Part shown: positions 44,437 to 53,653 of the stretch, in pieces
Position numbering within the stretch: position 1 is the stretch's first letter
Layout of the letters: each line of letters begins with the position of its first letter
Source: Parapontixanthobacter sp963736595
Lineage (GTDB): Bacteria; Pseudomonadota; Alphaproteobacteria; Sphingomonadales; Sphingomonadaceae
DNA length: 64,000 bases
Assembly: GCA_963736595.1 (NCBI GenBank)
Contig: CAVTPG010000001.1
Coordinates: 182,067 to 246,066 of the forward strand
Direction: 5' to 3'
Program-made: the position numbers and the translations under genes
The notes under the pieces: model-generated
Databases searched by the model: none
The model's input: only the letters and a program-made list of their open reading frames with translations
Told to the model about the DNA's origin: nothing

Positions 44437-45120
44437 ATGGAATTTCAAAACACGCAGGCGTCCACGATGACGGAACCGCATTACGACAGCGATCAGCGCG
44501 GCGCACGGCGGTTTACCTCGATGATCCGCGCGGCCAAGCTGGTCTGCGCACAAGGCGAATTCGTCTGCGTTATCCGCGATGTGTCGGAAACCGGTATCAG
44601 CGTTAAAACCTTTCATCCGCTGCCTGAACATCACGCGATGGCGCTGGAATTGCAAAATGGCGAGCGATTCGATCTGGACCTTGTGCGGCATGACAACAAT
44701 CAAGCCAGCTTCCGGTTTAAAAACGATATTCCGCTGGAACATTTGCTGAAAGAGGACTGGAATTACCCCAAGCGGCAGCTTCGCCTGGGCATTTACATTC
44801 CGGTGCAGCTGGTCACGCTGACGGGTCGCGCGAACGCGGTGATCAGCAATCTGTCACAGCAGGGCGCGCGACTGGAAACGGAAGCTGTTTTTGCCATCGA
44901 TCAGAAATTTTCGATCGAAACAGAAGCTTTGCCGGAAATCCGCGCAACAGTGCGTTGGCGACGCGACAGCAATTATGGCTGCGTGTTCGAGACGACTTTC
45001 CCGATGCAGGAATTCGCGCATATGGCGGCGATGCTGCAATGTCCGGTGTTGTTCGAGGGATCGCGAACTTGCTCAGATATTGCGCATAACATCACGGCGA
45101 GCCACGCCGCGCAACCCTGA
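44437..45120 (+). CDS. tandem PilZ-domain protein
   Basis: A 227-residue cytoplasmic protein with two PilZ-like domains. The first has RGARRF and the D-x-S-x-x-G motif as DVSETG (about residues 23-60). The second has RQLRLGI and N-x-S-x-x-G as NLSQQG (about 110-155), with RATVRWRRDSNYGCVF as the closing strands. PilZ domains bind cyclic di-GMP; the first copy's RxxxR equivalent is only partly matched and binding is uncertain. Start is ambiguous (44380, 44383, 44437 or 44467). It lies upstream of a surface-glycan-like operon. Confidence 0.8.
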   Translation: MEFQNTQASTMTEPHYDSDQRGARRFTSMIRAAKLVCAQGEFVCVIRDVSETGISVKTFHPLPEHHAMALELQNGERFDLDLVRHDNNQASFRFKNDIPLEHLLKEDWNYPKRQLRLGIYIPVQLVTLTGRANAVISNLSQQGARLETEAVFAIDQKFSIETEALPEIRATVRWRRDSNYGCVFETTFPMQEFAHMAAMLQCPVLFEGSRTCSDIAHNITASHAAQP

Positions 45121-45189
45121 CCGGAGAAAAGCGGGCGCTGAAGCGCCAGCCTAAGTCATAAGCCTAGGCCCAAGTCTTAAGACATCGCG

Positions 45190-45206
45190 TAAACCTTCTC
45201 TTAACC
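45190..45206 (+). promoter_or_regulatory. candidate CtrA box upstream of the glycan operon
   Basis: TAAA-CCTTCTC-TTAACC matches the CtrA consensus TTAA-N7-TTAAC at all but one position. It lies 78 bp before the start at 45285. The window also encodes SciP, the CtrA antagonist, so the circuit is present. A single site with one mismatch is weak evidence. Confidence 0.35.
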
Positions 45207-45284
45207 AATATCGTTCACTTCTTACCGTGACACACAGACAGGCCGCACACGGGCCTTTCAGGACTGCCTTTCACGGGGGAAAAT

Positions 45285-46976
45285 ATGACAAGCGGTAAGA
45301 TTTCGGCCAGCCACACATCCAGCCAATCATCGGGCAACGGAGCGAACACAAAGGTCGATGTCGCCATTATCGGCGCTGGACCCGCAGGCCTGACCGCAGG
45401 CTATCTACTGGCCAAGCAAGGCAAATCGGTCGCCATTATCGAGCGGGACGAACGTTATGTCGGCGGGATCAGCCGCACAGTCGAACATGACGGCTACCGC
45501 TTCGACATCGGTGGACACCGCTTTTTCTCCAAATCGCAGCAAGTCGTCGATCTGTGGAACGAGATCCTGCCCGACGATTTCATTCAGCGCCCACGGATGA
45601 GCCGCATCTATTACGAAGGCAAATTCTACAGCTATCCGTTGCGCGCATTCGAAGCATTGGGCAATCTTGGTATATTGCGCAGCACGGCCTGCATGGTCAG
45701 CTACCTACGCTACAAGGCGTTTCCAGTGAAAGAGGTCAAAAGCTTCGAGGACTGGACCGTCAACCAGTTCGGCCGCAAACTCTATTCGATCTTTTTCAAA
45801 ACCTATACCGAGAAAGTATGGGGGATGCCGTGCGATGAAATGAGCGCGGACTGGGCGGCGCAACGCATCAAGGGCCTCAGCCTGTGGAGCGCAGTCACCG
45901 ACGGGCTGAAACGCAGCCTTGGCCTTAACAAAAAGCCCAATGACGGACAGGCGGTAAAAACGCTGCTGGAAACCTTCCGCTATCCGCGGCTTGGTCCCGG
46001 CATGATGTGGGAAACCGCCCGCGACAAGATCGTGGAAATGGGCGGCCGTGTCATCATGGGTCACGAACTTGAGCAACTGGCCAGCACTGGTCCCGGCGAA
46101 GATGGCGGCTGGCGCATGAAAGCCAAGGGCAAGGACGGCGCGATCACCATCGAAGCGGATCACGCGATCAGTTCAGCCCCGATGCGGCAACTCGCATCCC
46201 GGCTGCACCCGCTTCCGCAAACAACGCTGCAAGCCTCTGACTTGAAATATCGCGATTTCCTGACCGTGGCGCTGATGATCCGCTCCGACGATCTGTTTCC
46301 CGATAACTGGATTTATATCCATGACGACAAGGTCAAAGTTGGCCGCGTGCAGAATTTCCGCAGTTGGTCGCCTGAAATGGTGCCGGATGAAAATGTCGCG
46401 TGTGTCGGCCTTGAATATTTCTGCTTCGAGGATGACAGCCTGTGGTCGATGGACGACGATGATTTGATCGCGTTGGCGACCAAGGAAATGGATATATTGG
46501 GCCTTGTCGATCCGGCAAAAGTCTTTGGCGGGGCAGTCGTGCGGCAGGAAAAAGCCTATCCGGTTTACGATGGCGATTATGCCGACAATGTCGATTGCGT
46601 CCGCGCCGAACTGGAAGAAAAATTCCCGACGCTGCATCTGGTCGGACGCAACGGAATGCACCGCTATAACAATCAGGATCACGCCATGATGACGGCGATG
46701 CTGACGGTCGAGAACATTCTCGCCGGAGAGCGCATTTATGACACCTGGTGCGTCAATGAAGATGCCGAATATCACGAGGCAGGCGATGAAGGCGATGACA
46801 AGCAGATCGCGGCATCGGGTGCAGCCACAGCTGTCGCCGACGGAAAAGCCACGGTAACGCCGGATCAGGCGGCGGCCTTGAATTCATTGCGCGATGTGCC
46901 GAAACGTCTCTCGGATGTTGAAGAAGATAGCCGCCAGAACGAGAAGCGGGGCGACGACAAGCGCGACGCGGCGTAA
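45285..46976 (+). CDS. FAD-dependent oxidoreductase, UDP-galactopyranose-mutase-like/amine-oxidase fold
   Basis: A 563-residue flavoprotein. The FAD/NAD Rossmann motif is VAIIGAGPAGLTAGYLL (about residues 27-43) followed by an acidic strand end (AIIERDERYVGGISRTV). The GGHRFFSKS, FYSYPL and FFKTYTEKVWG motifs are shared with UDP-galactopyranose-mutase/protoporphyrinogen-oxidase-like proteins found in polysaccharide loci. A charged, Ala/Asp-rich tail of about 70 residues (from about 490) looks disordered. The reaction is unknown; a role in sugar isomerisation or lipid-linked glycan synthesis is inferred from its partners. First gene of a three-gene operon. Confidence 0.85.
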   Translation: MTSGKISASHTSSQSSGNGANTKVDVAIIGAGPAGLTAGYLLAKQGKSVAIIERDERYVGGISRTVEHDGYRFDIGGHRFFSKSQQVVDLWNEILPDDFIQRPRMSRIYYEGKFYSYPLRAFEALGNLGILRSTACMVSYLRYKAFPVKEVKSFEDWTVNQFGRKLYSIFFKTYTEKVWGMPCDEMSADWAAQRIKGLSLWSAVTDGLKRSLGLNKKPNDGQAVKTLLETFRYPRLGPGMMWETARDKIVEMGGRVIMGHELEQLASTGPGEDGGWRMKAKGKDGAITIEADHAISSAPMRQLASRLHPLPQTTLQASDLKYRDFLTVALMIRSDDLFPDNWIYIHDDKVKVGRVQNFRSWSPEMVPDENVACVGLEYFCFEDDSLWSMDDDDLIALATKEMDILGLVDPAKVFGGAVVRQEKAYPVYDGDYADNVDCVRAELEEKFPTLHLVGRNGMHRYNNQDHAMMTAMLTVENILAGERIYDTWCVNEDAEYHEAGDEGDDKQIAASGAATAVADGKATVTPDQAAALNSLRDVPKRLSDVEEDSRQNEKRGDDKRDAA

Positions 46977-47013
46977 GTCTGCGACGATTGGCGAACTGAA
47001 CGGGAGGATGCAC

Positions 47014-47448
47014 ATGAGCCAGTGGATGGAACGCCTGTTCGACGTGCGCCTGCTGCGTTATCTTGCCGCCAGCGTCGGCGCTTTATGTGCCGATGTCGCC
47101 ACCTTCTGGCTGCTGATCCAAGGCCACATGAACGATGCGCTGGCATCCGCGATTGGCTATTCCGTCGGCATTCTGGTCCATTGGCTGTTTTCCAGCCGCA
47201 TCGTGTTCGGTGACGGCGTTGCAGCCAGCGGCGTGGCCCGTTCGCGGCAAAAGGGATTGTTTGCCCTGTCCGCACTGGCCGGGCTGGCTGTAACGACTGC
47301 TATCGTCGGGACTGCCGACTGGCTGGGCCTTAACACCCTGATCGCAAAACTGTTCGCGGTCGGCATCAGCTTTGCCCTTACCTATATATTGCGCGCGAAA
47401 ATCGTATTCCGCGCCCCGCCAAGCGTCCCCGCCGGCCCAGCCCTATGA
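47014..47448 (+). CDS. GtrA family membrane protein
   Basis: A 144-residue protein with four transmembrane segments and the GtrA-family pattern LLRYLAASVGALCADVATFWLL near the start and IAKLFAVGISFALTYILRAKIVF at the end. GtrA proteins are thought to flip polyprenyl-phosphate-linked sugars across the inner membrane. The ATG at 47014 is chosen since GGGAGG at 47002-47007 is six bases upstream; the ATG at 47008 would touch it. The stop overlaps the next gene by four bases. Confidence 0.9.
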   Translation: MSQWMERLFDVRLLRYLAASVGALCADVATFWLLIQGHMNDALASAIGYSVGILVHWLFSSRIVFGDGVAASGVARSRQKGLFALSALAGLAVTTAIVGTADWLGLNTLIAKLFAVGISFALTYILRAKIVFRAPPSVPAGPAL

Positions 47449-49244
47449 GCCGCGTCGGCTTTCAGGATCGACGGATTCGCAATGACGAGCGGCCCTTGCT
47501 GGCCGTGTTTGCAGTTTGGGCGATTGCAGCGGGTCTGCTGCTCACTCTGACTTGGGACAACATCATGATCGGCAAGCCAGCCGGTCCCGATGATGTCATG
47601 CGTTTGGTGCAGGTGCGTGATCTGCTTGCCGGACAAGGGTGGTTCGATCTCAATCAATATCGCCTTGCGCCGCCCGACGGCGCGCTGATGCACTGGTCGC
47701 GGCTGGTCGATTTACCGATTGCCGCCATTATCGCCGTGCTGACGCCGTTTATCGGGCAGTATAGCGCGGAGATCACCGCGATGATCGTCGTGCCGTTGCT
47801 GACTTTGGGTGCGTGCGTTGTGATGGTCGGGATACTGGCGTGGCGGCTGATCAATCGGCAAGTCGCGGTCGTCGCGTGCCTGTGCCTCATTCTTTACCCG
47901 CTGGTCACGGTGCAGATGCAGCCAATGCGGATCGATCACCACGGCCTACAAATCCTTACCGTGCTGGTCGCGTTGTGGGCGATAAGCTGGCGCAAGACCC
48001 TGCGCGGCGGAGCGATTGCCGGGTTCGCAATGGCTGCCGGGCTGATGATTTCGCTGGAATTGCTTCCATTGGCGGCAGGGTTCGGCGGGGTTTTGCTGCT
48101 GCGATGGCTGCGTGATGCGCGCGATCGCTGGGGGCTGGTCGGCTATATGCAGTCGCTCGCCATCTCGCTGCTGGTGCTGTTTCTGGTCACGCGCGGGGTC
48201 GGCGATCTGGCCGCACATTGCGACGTCATCTCGCCCGCCTATCTGTCGTTTTTCCTGATCGCTGCCGTCGGCACAGGCATCCTGTCGGGCTTCGGACGCT
48301 TGCCCGGAATGGGGCTGGTCGTCGGTTTCGGCGTCATCGCCATGATCGGAGCCGCTTTCTTTGCCTGGAATGCGCCGATGTGTCTTGGCAATCCGTTCGG
48401 CAATCTTGATCCGCTGGTCTATGAAAACTGGTATTTGCGCATCAAGGAAGGTCGCCCGATCTGGGCGTATTCGTGGGATTTTGCAGTTCCCGCGCTGTTG
48501 CAGCCGATCATCGGGCTCGGCGCTAGTATCGCGCTAATCGGACGGCATAGCGACTGGCTGCGCCGCTGGTGGATGGATTACAGCCTGCTGCTGGCGCTGG
48601 CGATTGTCGCCGGGATGCTGACGACGCGCTCGCTGGCTTTTGCCGGAGCAATTGCTGCCTTGCCGCTAGGCTGGCTGATCGTCGGACTGTTCAGTGAATG
48701 GAGCGGGTCGAAATCCATCGCGAAGCGCATTTTCAATCCGATCGCGATCCTGATTATTCTGATCCCGATGAGCCTTGCCAATACGGCGAAATCCTACATC
48801 GATCAGTGGAGCGGCGATGACGCGAAGGTCACCATGACCAATTCCATCGCGGACACGGGCTGCGAGCTCGACCGGAGCTTGGCTGCGCTGGACACATTGC
48901 CGACGGGGACTGTGTTTGCTTTCTTCGATCTGGGGCCGGAAATTTTGCGGCAGACAAAACACAAAGTCGTCGCCAGCAGTCATCACCGCGCACAATTGGC
49001 GATGCGGGACGTGATTCTGGGCTTCAGCAGTCCGGCAGATGAGGCACGCGAACTCTTGGCCGAGCGAAAAGCGGATTATGTGCTGATTTGTGCCGACCTG
49101 CCGGAAGCGAAAATTTATGCCGACTTGAATGAGGGCGAGGATGCGTTGATCGATGCGCTGAGTGCGGATCGCGCGCCTGTCTGGTTACAGCCGATTGTGT
49201 TGGATGCGGCAGATGATTTCAAAGTCTGGCGAGTGGTGCGCTGA
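47445..49244 (+). CDS. multi-pass GT-C-type glycosyltransferase-like protein
   Basis: A 599-residue membrane protein with about ten to twelve transmembrane helices over residues 15-450 and a soluble C-terminal domain. An acidic GPDDVMRLVQVRDLL motif in the first external loop and QPMRIDHHGLQ further on resemble the catalytic loops of GT-C enzymes such as STT3/PglB-type transferases, which use polyprenyl-linked donors. Substrate and acceptor cannot be told. Overlap with the GtrA gene suggests that GtrA supplies its lipid-linked sugar donor. Confidence 0.75.
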   Translation: MSRVGFQDRRIRNDERPLLAVFAVWAIAAGLLLTLTWDNIMIGKPAGPDDVMRLVQVRDLLAGQGWFDLNQYRLAPPDGALMHWSRLVDLPIAAIIAVLTPFIGQYSAEITAMIVVPLLTLGACVVMVGILAWRLINRQVAVVACLCLILYPLVTVQMQPMRIDHHGLQILTVLVALWAISWRKTLRGGAIAGFAMAAGLMISLELLPLAAGFGGVLLLRWLRDARDRWGLVGYMQSLAISLLVLFLVTRGVGDLAAHCDVISPAYLSFFLIAAVGTGILSGFGRLPGMGLVVGFGVIAMIGAAFFAWNAPMCLGNPFGNLDPLVYENWYLRIKEGRPIWAYSWDFAVPALLQPIIGLGASIALIGRHSDWLRRWWMDYSLLLALAIVAGMLTTRSLAFAGAIAALPLGWLIVGLFSEWSGSKSIAKRIFNPIAILIILIPMSLANTAKSYIDQWSGDDAKVTMTNSIADTGCELDRSLAALDTLPTGTVFAFFDLGPEILRQTKHKVVASSHHRAQLAMRDVILGFSSPADEARELLAERKADYVLICADLPEAKIYADLNEGEDALIDALSADRAPVWLQPIVLDAADDFKVWRVVR

Positions 49245-49318
49245 AAAGGGCTTCTTGCGGCTCGTTAAAACGCGCTCGACATCGCTAGGGGCCGTTTAGA
49301 CCCCCTTGTGGACCGATT

Positions 49319-49825
49319 TTACGCGGGTTTGAAATCCATTGCCAAGCCATTGATACAATGCCGTTTTCCGGTCGGTTTCGGGCCATCATTGAAGATATGT
49401 CCCAAATGCCCGCCGCAATCGGCGCAATGCACTTCGGTGCGGGGAAAGCCGATCTTGTAATCGGTTGAAGTTCCAACGGAATTTGGCAACGCCTTCCAGA
49501 AACTGGGCCATCCCGTACCGCTGTCGAATTTGGTGCTGGAAGGGTACAATTCGTTATTGCAACCCGCGCAAATAAACGTGCCTTTTCGCTTTTCATTATC
49601 GAGCGGAGAGGTGAAAGGGCGCTCCGTCCCTGCCTTGCGAAGAATGCGAAACTCTTGGCTTGTCAAACGCTTACGCCATTCGTCTTCGCTCAAACTGACT
49701 GGAAAAGTCTTGGCATTGGCCGATCCGGACCCGCACGCCGACAGCGTGGTGAAAGCGGTTGCCGCGCCCAGCCAGCCGAGCAATCCACGGCGCGATGTCG
49801 ATTTGGTTTTGTCGTTCATAATCAT
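49319..49825 (-). CDS. msrB: peptide-methionine (R)-S-oxide reductase, exported
   Basis: A 168-residue MsrB. The zinc-binding CxxC pairs are CAGCNNEL and CADCGGHL; TGWPSFW and GHIFNDGP are conserved; the catalytic Cys lies in KRHCINGLAMDF near the C-terminus. The N-terminus has a twin-arginine signal (SRRGLLGWLGAATAFTTL) with a lipobox-like LSAC, so it acts outside the cytoplasm, repairing oxidised methionine in envelope proteins. The Met two codons later (49819) is an alternative start. Confidence 0.93.
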   Translation of the reverse strand: MIMNDKTKSTSRRGLLGWLGAATAFTTLSACGSGSANAKTFPVSLSEDEWRKRLTSQEFRILRKAGTERPFTSPLDNEKRKGTFICAGCNNELYPSSTKFDSGTGWPSFWKALPNSVGTSTDYKIGFPRTEVHCADCGGHLGHIFNDGPKPTGKRHCINGLAMDFKPA

Positions 49826-49901
49826 GCACTTCGTTCTAGCTGCGCTTGTATGAATATACGCTGGAACGGCAAGAAAAGTTGCAGTTTACGCGGCAAAAAC
49901 G

Positions 49902-51236
49902 TCAGAATTGCGTGACTTCGACTTCCAATTTGCGGAAGCCTTCGACAAAATTCGCCCGCACCCGCTCCACATCACCGGCAACATGGATGCGCAATCGCCG
50001 CGCGTGAATTTCTTCGAGCAGGATGCGCAGTTGCAGCTCGGCCAGCCGCGCCCCGACACAGCGGTGAATGCCATAGCCGAAGGCCAGATGCCGGCGCGCA
50101 TTTTCCCGTGTAATATCAAGTTTGTCAGCATCCTCGAACACGGTTTCGTCGCGGTTCGCAGAGTTGTACCACAGCACCACTTTATCGCCTTTTGCGATGG
50201 TCTCACCGAACAGTTCCGTATCTTCGCTGGCCGTGCGGCGCATATGCTTCAGCGGCGTTTGATAGCGGATACATTCCTGCACCGCATTCGGGATAAGGTC
50301 CGGATTTTCCTCGAACAATTTGCGCTGTTCGGGAAATTTGTCGAACGCATGGATGATGCCCGACATCGTGTTGCGCGTGGTGTCGTTACCGCCCACGATC
50401 AGCAGCACCAGATTGCCCATAAATTCCTGCGGACTCATCTGATTCATCGCGGGCGAATGGATCATCATGGAGATAAGGTCGGGTGCTTCGCCCAACTCCG
50501 CGCGCTTGGCCCAAAGCTGCTGAAAATACGCTGCCATCTCGAACAGAATGCCGCGCCGCGTCACATCGAGATCGCGGACGCTGGCCAGCTCTGTATCACC
50601 CGCCCAATCGGACCAGAACGTCAGCAAATGCCTGTCTTCCCACGGGAAATCGAACAGGATCGCCAGCATTTGTGTGGTCAATTCGATGGAGACTGTCGGC
50701 ACCCAGTCGAACACTTCGCCGCGCGGCAAACCGTCCAGCACTTCGCCAGCGCGCTGCCGGATCGATTCTTCCAGCCGCTTCATTTCCTTGGGGTTGAAAG
50801 CCGGAGCCACCGTACGCCGCTGTCCGGTGTGTTTGGGCCGGTCCATTGCAATGAACATCGGCAATTCGAATTCAGACCCGTCGTCCCCGGTTTCCGGGCG
50901 GTCGAGGATGGTAATGCCGCCATGTTCCCAGCTTGATGAGAACAGCTCCGGCAGGGATTCGACGTGCTGGATCGCCTTGTGCTGCACGACGCTCCAATAC
51001 GGACCGAAGGGGCTTTCAGGCACGTAGTGGATCGGCCCTTTCGCGCGCAATTCCGCCATGATTGGCTGCCAGCGATTTTCGGCATAAATATCGCTGCGAC
51101 TGACATCATACGGATCGGGATGCTGAAATCGTGCATCGGGATTTTCGGCAAAATAGGCCGTGACGGCCTCATGCGGGGTCGGCGAAACCGTCCATTGCGG
51201 CGTATCCGGCTTAGCGTCTGTGGCTGTCGTGGCCAT
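49902..51236 (-). CDS. cytochrome P450, CYP153-like
   Basis: A 444-residue soluble class I P450. The heme-thiolate loop is FGYGIHRCVGARLAE, the I-helix oxygen-activation motif is GGNDTTRNTMSG, the K-helix ExxR is in the QECIRYQTP stretch, and KHMRRTA follows. The GNDTTRN and FGYGIHRCVG sequences resemble CYP153 terminal alkane hydroxylases, common in marine sphingomonads, but a subfamily call needs a tree. The start at 51236 has GGAG six bases upstream; the longer frame to 51272 lacks one. No ferredoxin gene is adjacent; a flavoprotein reductase lies 3.5 kb away. Confidence 0.9.
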   Translation of the reverse strand: MATTATDAKPDTPQWTVSPTPHEAVTAYFAENPDARFQHPDPYDVSRSDIYAENRWQPIMAELRAKGPIHYVPESPFGPYWSVVQHKAIQHVESLPELFSSSWEHGGITILDRPETGDDGSEFELPMFIAMDRPKHTGQRRTVAPAFNPKEMKRLEESIRQRAGEVLDGLPRGEVFDWVPTVSIELTTQMLAILFDFPWEDRHLLTFWSDWAGDTELASVRDLDVTRRGILFEMAAYFQQLWAKRAELGEAPDLISMMIHSPAMNQMSPQEFMGNLVLLIVGGNDTTRNTMSGIIHAFDKFPEQRKLFEENPDLIPNAVQECIRYQTPLKHMRRTASEDTELFGETIAKGDKVVLWYNSANRDETVFEDADKLDITRENARRHLAFGYGIHRCVGARLAELQLRILLEEIHARRLRIHVAGDVERVRANFVEGFRKLEVEVTQF

Positions 51237-51330
51237 GTCCATCTCCGTCCATGTCGCGCCCGAACTACACATGCTGACCGGGCTGATAAGGCGTTACACT
51301 GCGCTTACTGACACCAATGTCAACAGTTTG

Positions 51331-52602
51331 CTAAGCGACTTTCTTGCGCCACCAGCGATTTCGCGTCGATTTTATCGGCGGCCCCGACTTCATCACGCGC
51401 CTGCGGAATAGAGCAGCGCCCACTTTGATAAAGATCACGACAAACACCGCCTGCCAAACCACCCCTAACAAATGCGGCCACAGCGCATCGTCTTGCGCCG
51501 CCAACGCAAGCAGAGCGTAAGGCGAGGATAACGGAAAGGCCATTGCGAACAGGCCCACGGCGCTGTCGATTTGCGGAACGGCCAGGCTGGCCAGGAAGAA
51601 GATTAAAACCTGGCTCATCGTGATCGGCATCGACAATGTCTGCACTTCGCGCACGGTGGTGGCGAGCGATCCGATGCCAAGGAAAACCGAGCCTAACAGC
51701 AGGTAGTTCATCATAAAATAAACGATGCCAAGCAGGATAAAGCCGGGCCACCCGACCGCCGGTACTGTCAGGGCAGGCAGCATATTGCCCGCAAACGCGA
51801 AGATCGCAGCGACCGCTCCCGCCCACACCGCGATACCGACCAGCGATATGCCCAGCATCGCAAACAGCTTGCCCATGAAGACGGCATCCATCGGGATGGC
51901 TGCGGCGAGTATCTCGATGATCTTGTTGGCTTTTTCCTCGACCAGATTGGACAGAACCATGCCAGCGAGCAACATCGACAGCAGGAACAACAGCAATTGC
52001 GCGGACTGCGCCGTGACCAGCTGATCGCGGTTGCGGTCCGCCGTGGTGGAGGCAATCGGGACCGTGACAAGCTCTGCAAAATTGGTGGGTGATCCCTGCC
52101 GCGCTTCGGCGATCAGGATGGCGACCGGACCTTGCCAGCGGTCCAGCTTGTCCGGTGAACCCGTCATTTCAGGGGCCGCCAGCGTGCCGCTCAACACTGC
52201 GCCATAATTGCGATCTTCGCTTTTTAGCACGTCAGCCGGATCGTCCATTACGCCCGGAATGGTGGCGATTTGGGGAAGGTTGAACCCGCCATCCTGCAAG
52301 AGGTGTTGGCGCGCCGCGTCAAGGGCGCGCGTTTCCTCCGGTGACAGGCTGACGGCAAGGATCGGCTCATCGACCGACTGGCGCACTTGGCTGCCGATGC
52401 CGCCTGCCAATGCTCCGACCAATAGCGGGAACAGCGGGCCAAGCAGGAAGAAAAAGAAGGCGCGGCTGAAAAGAATTGCGACGAAATCGCGGCGGGCGAT
52501 GACCCACGCGGCCTGTCGCAATGGTAAGCGTTCGCTCACGCGTAGCAGAGCGCTTGGTGTTTCGAGGGGCGGATCGACGCGTGGATTAACGGGCGCGTTC
52601 AC
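51331..52602 (-). CDS. ABC-2 type transporter permease (NatB-like)
   Basis: A 423-residue exporter permease: an N-terminal helix (about 35-58), a periplasmic domain (about 60-215), and five to six C-terminal helices (from LLLFLLSMLLAGMVLSNLVEEKANKIIEIL near 215 on). NLVEEKANKIIEIL is the signature of the NatB/ABC-2 family. Its start overlaps the ATPase stop as ATGA. Substrate unknown. Confidence 0.9.
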   Translation of the reverse strand: MNAPVNPRVDPPLETPSALLRVSERLPLRQAAWVIARRDFVAILFSRAFFFFLLGPLFPLLVGALAGGIGSQVRQSVDEPILAVSLSPEETRALDAARQHLLQDGGFNLPQIATIPGVMDDPADVLKSEDRNYGAVLSGTLAAPEMTGSPDKLDRWQGPVAILIAEARQGSPTNFAELVTVPIASTTADRNRDQLVTAQSAQLLLFLLSMLLAGMVLSNLVEEKANKIIEILAAAIPMDAVFMGKLFAMLGISLVGIAVWAGAVAAIFAFAGNMLPALTVPAVGWPGFILLGIVYFMMNYLLLGSVFLGIGSLATTVREVQTLSMPITMSQVLIFFLASLAVPQIDSAVGLFAMAFPLSSPYALLALAAQDDALWPHLLGVVWQAVFVVIFIKVGAALFRRRVMKSGPPIKSTRNRWWRKKVA

Positions 52603-53609
52603 GAGGCGACCTCGGCCTGCGCATCGATTTCCAACGCACGCGCTGCCGCCTGACCGGCAATTTCGACGAACGCATCATGCAGACCGGCGCGCTCGATCGA
52701 CAATGACAGAATGCCCGCTTGCCCCGCAATCAATTCGCGCAACAGCGGCTCGGGTCCGCTTTCCGGTAAATCAAAGCTCCACATATGCGCCTTGTCATGC
52801 TTGCGGTCATGCTGTGTGTCCGTTGGTAAAGCCGCGCGCCACGGCCCGTCACCATTGCGCGTCTCAAGCCGGACTTGTGCCGGAATGCGGTCGCGTGCTT
52901 CATCGACACCGCCAGCGAATGGAACTTTTCCGCCCGCAATAATCGCGATCTGCTCACACAATCTCTCCGCATGAGCGATCACGTGAGTTGAAAAAATCAC
53001 CGTCGTGCCTTGTGTGGCAAGGCGCCGGATCATGCGTTCGAGCTTGCCCTGATTAATTGCATCGAGGCCGGAAAACGGCTCGTCCAACACGACCAGGCGC
53101 GGGTGATGGACCAGCGTGCCGAGCAGCTGCACCGTTTGCGCCATGCCTTTGGATAGCTGCCGGATTTGTTTGTCGATTGCATGGCCAAGCCCGTGTTCTT
53201 CCAGCATCGCTTTGCCGCGTATGCGCCCTTCGGCCAGTGGCAAACCGCGCAAAGCACCCATAAAAGCGATGGCTTCGTAAGCCTTCATGCTGGAATACAG
53301 ACCGCGCTCTTCCGGCAAATATCCGATGGCGCGCGCCACATCATAAGGCCGGTCATTTCCCAACAGGGTGCGTGTGCCCTCGTCAGGATCGATAATGCCG
53401 AGCAGCATTCGCAAGGTTGTCGTCTTGCCTGCGCCATTAGGCCCAAGAATGCCGAAAATGCTGCCTTCCGGCACGGAAATGTCGATCCCGTCAACGGCCA
53501 GAATGCCGTCGAAACGCTTCACCAGCCCGCGCGCTTCGATCGCCAGACGCGGGGCCAAAACGCCAGAGGGATTGCCTGTCACCGGAGGTTCGCTTAGCGC
53601 TTGTGCCAT
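52599..53609 (-). CDS. ABC transporter ATP-binding protein (NatA-like)
   Basis: A 336-residue ATPase with Walker A GPNGAGKTT (about residues 57-65), LSKGMAQTVQLLGTL as signature, Walker B LVVLDEPFSGLD and STHVIAHAE switch His. An extra C-terminal domain of about 100 residues, as in NatA/DUF4162-type ATPases, ends with LEIDAQAEVAS. Start at 53609 is preferred over 53651 since it leaves room for the divergent queG promoter region. Confidence 0.92.
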   Translation of the reverse strand: MAQALSEPPVTGNPSGVLAPRLAIEARGLVKRFDGILAVDGIDISVPEGSIFGILGPNGAGKTTTLRMLLGIIDPDEGTRTLLGNDRPYDVARAIGYLPEERGLYSSMKAYEAIAFMGALRGLPLAEGRIRGKAMLEEHGLGHAIDKQIRQLSKGMAQTVQLLGTLVHHPRLVVLDEPFSGLDAINQGKLERMIRRLATQGTTVIFSTHVIAHAERLCEQIAIIAGGKVPFAGGVDEARDRIPAQVRLETRNGDGPWRAALPTDTQHDRKHDKAHMWSFDLPESGPEPLLRELIAGQAGILSLSIERAGLHDAFVEIAGQAAARALEIDAQAEVAS

Positions 53610-53653
53610 GTCGCGGACGTACAGCCACTTATAGTAACGGAGCAAGGCCAAGT

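Noticed and set aside
45130..45150. GGCGCTGAAGCGCC hairpin after the PilZ gene as terminator
   Set aside because: Six-pair stem without a following U-run; too weak to call.
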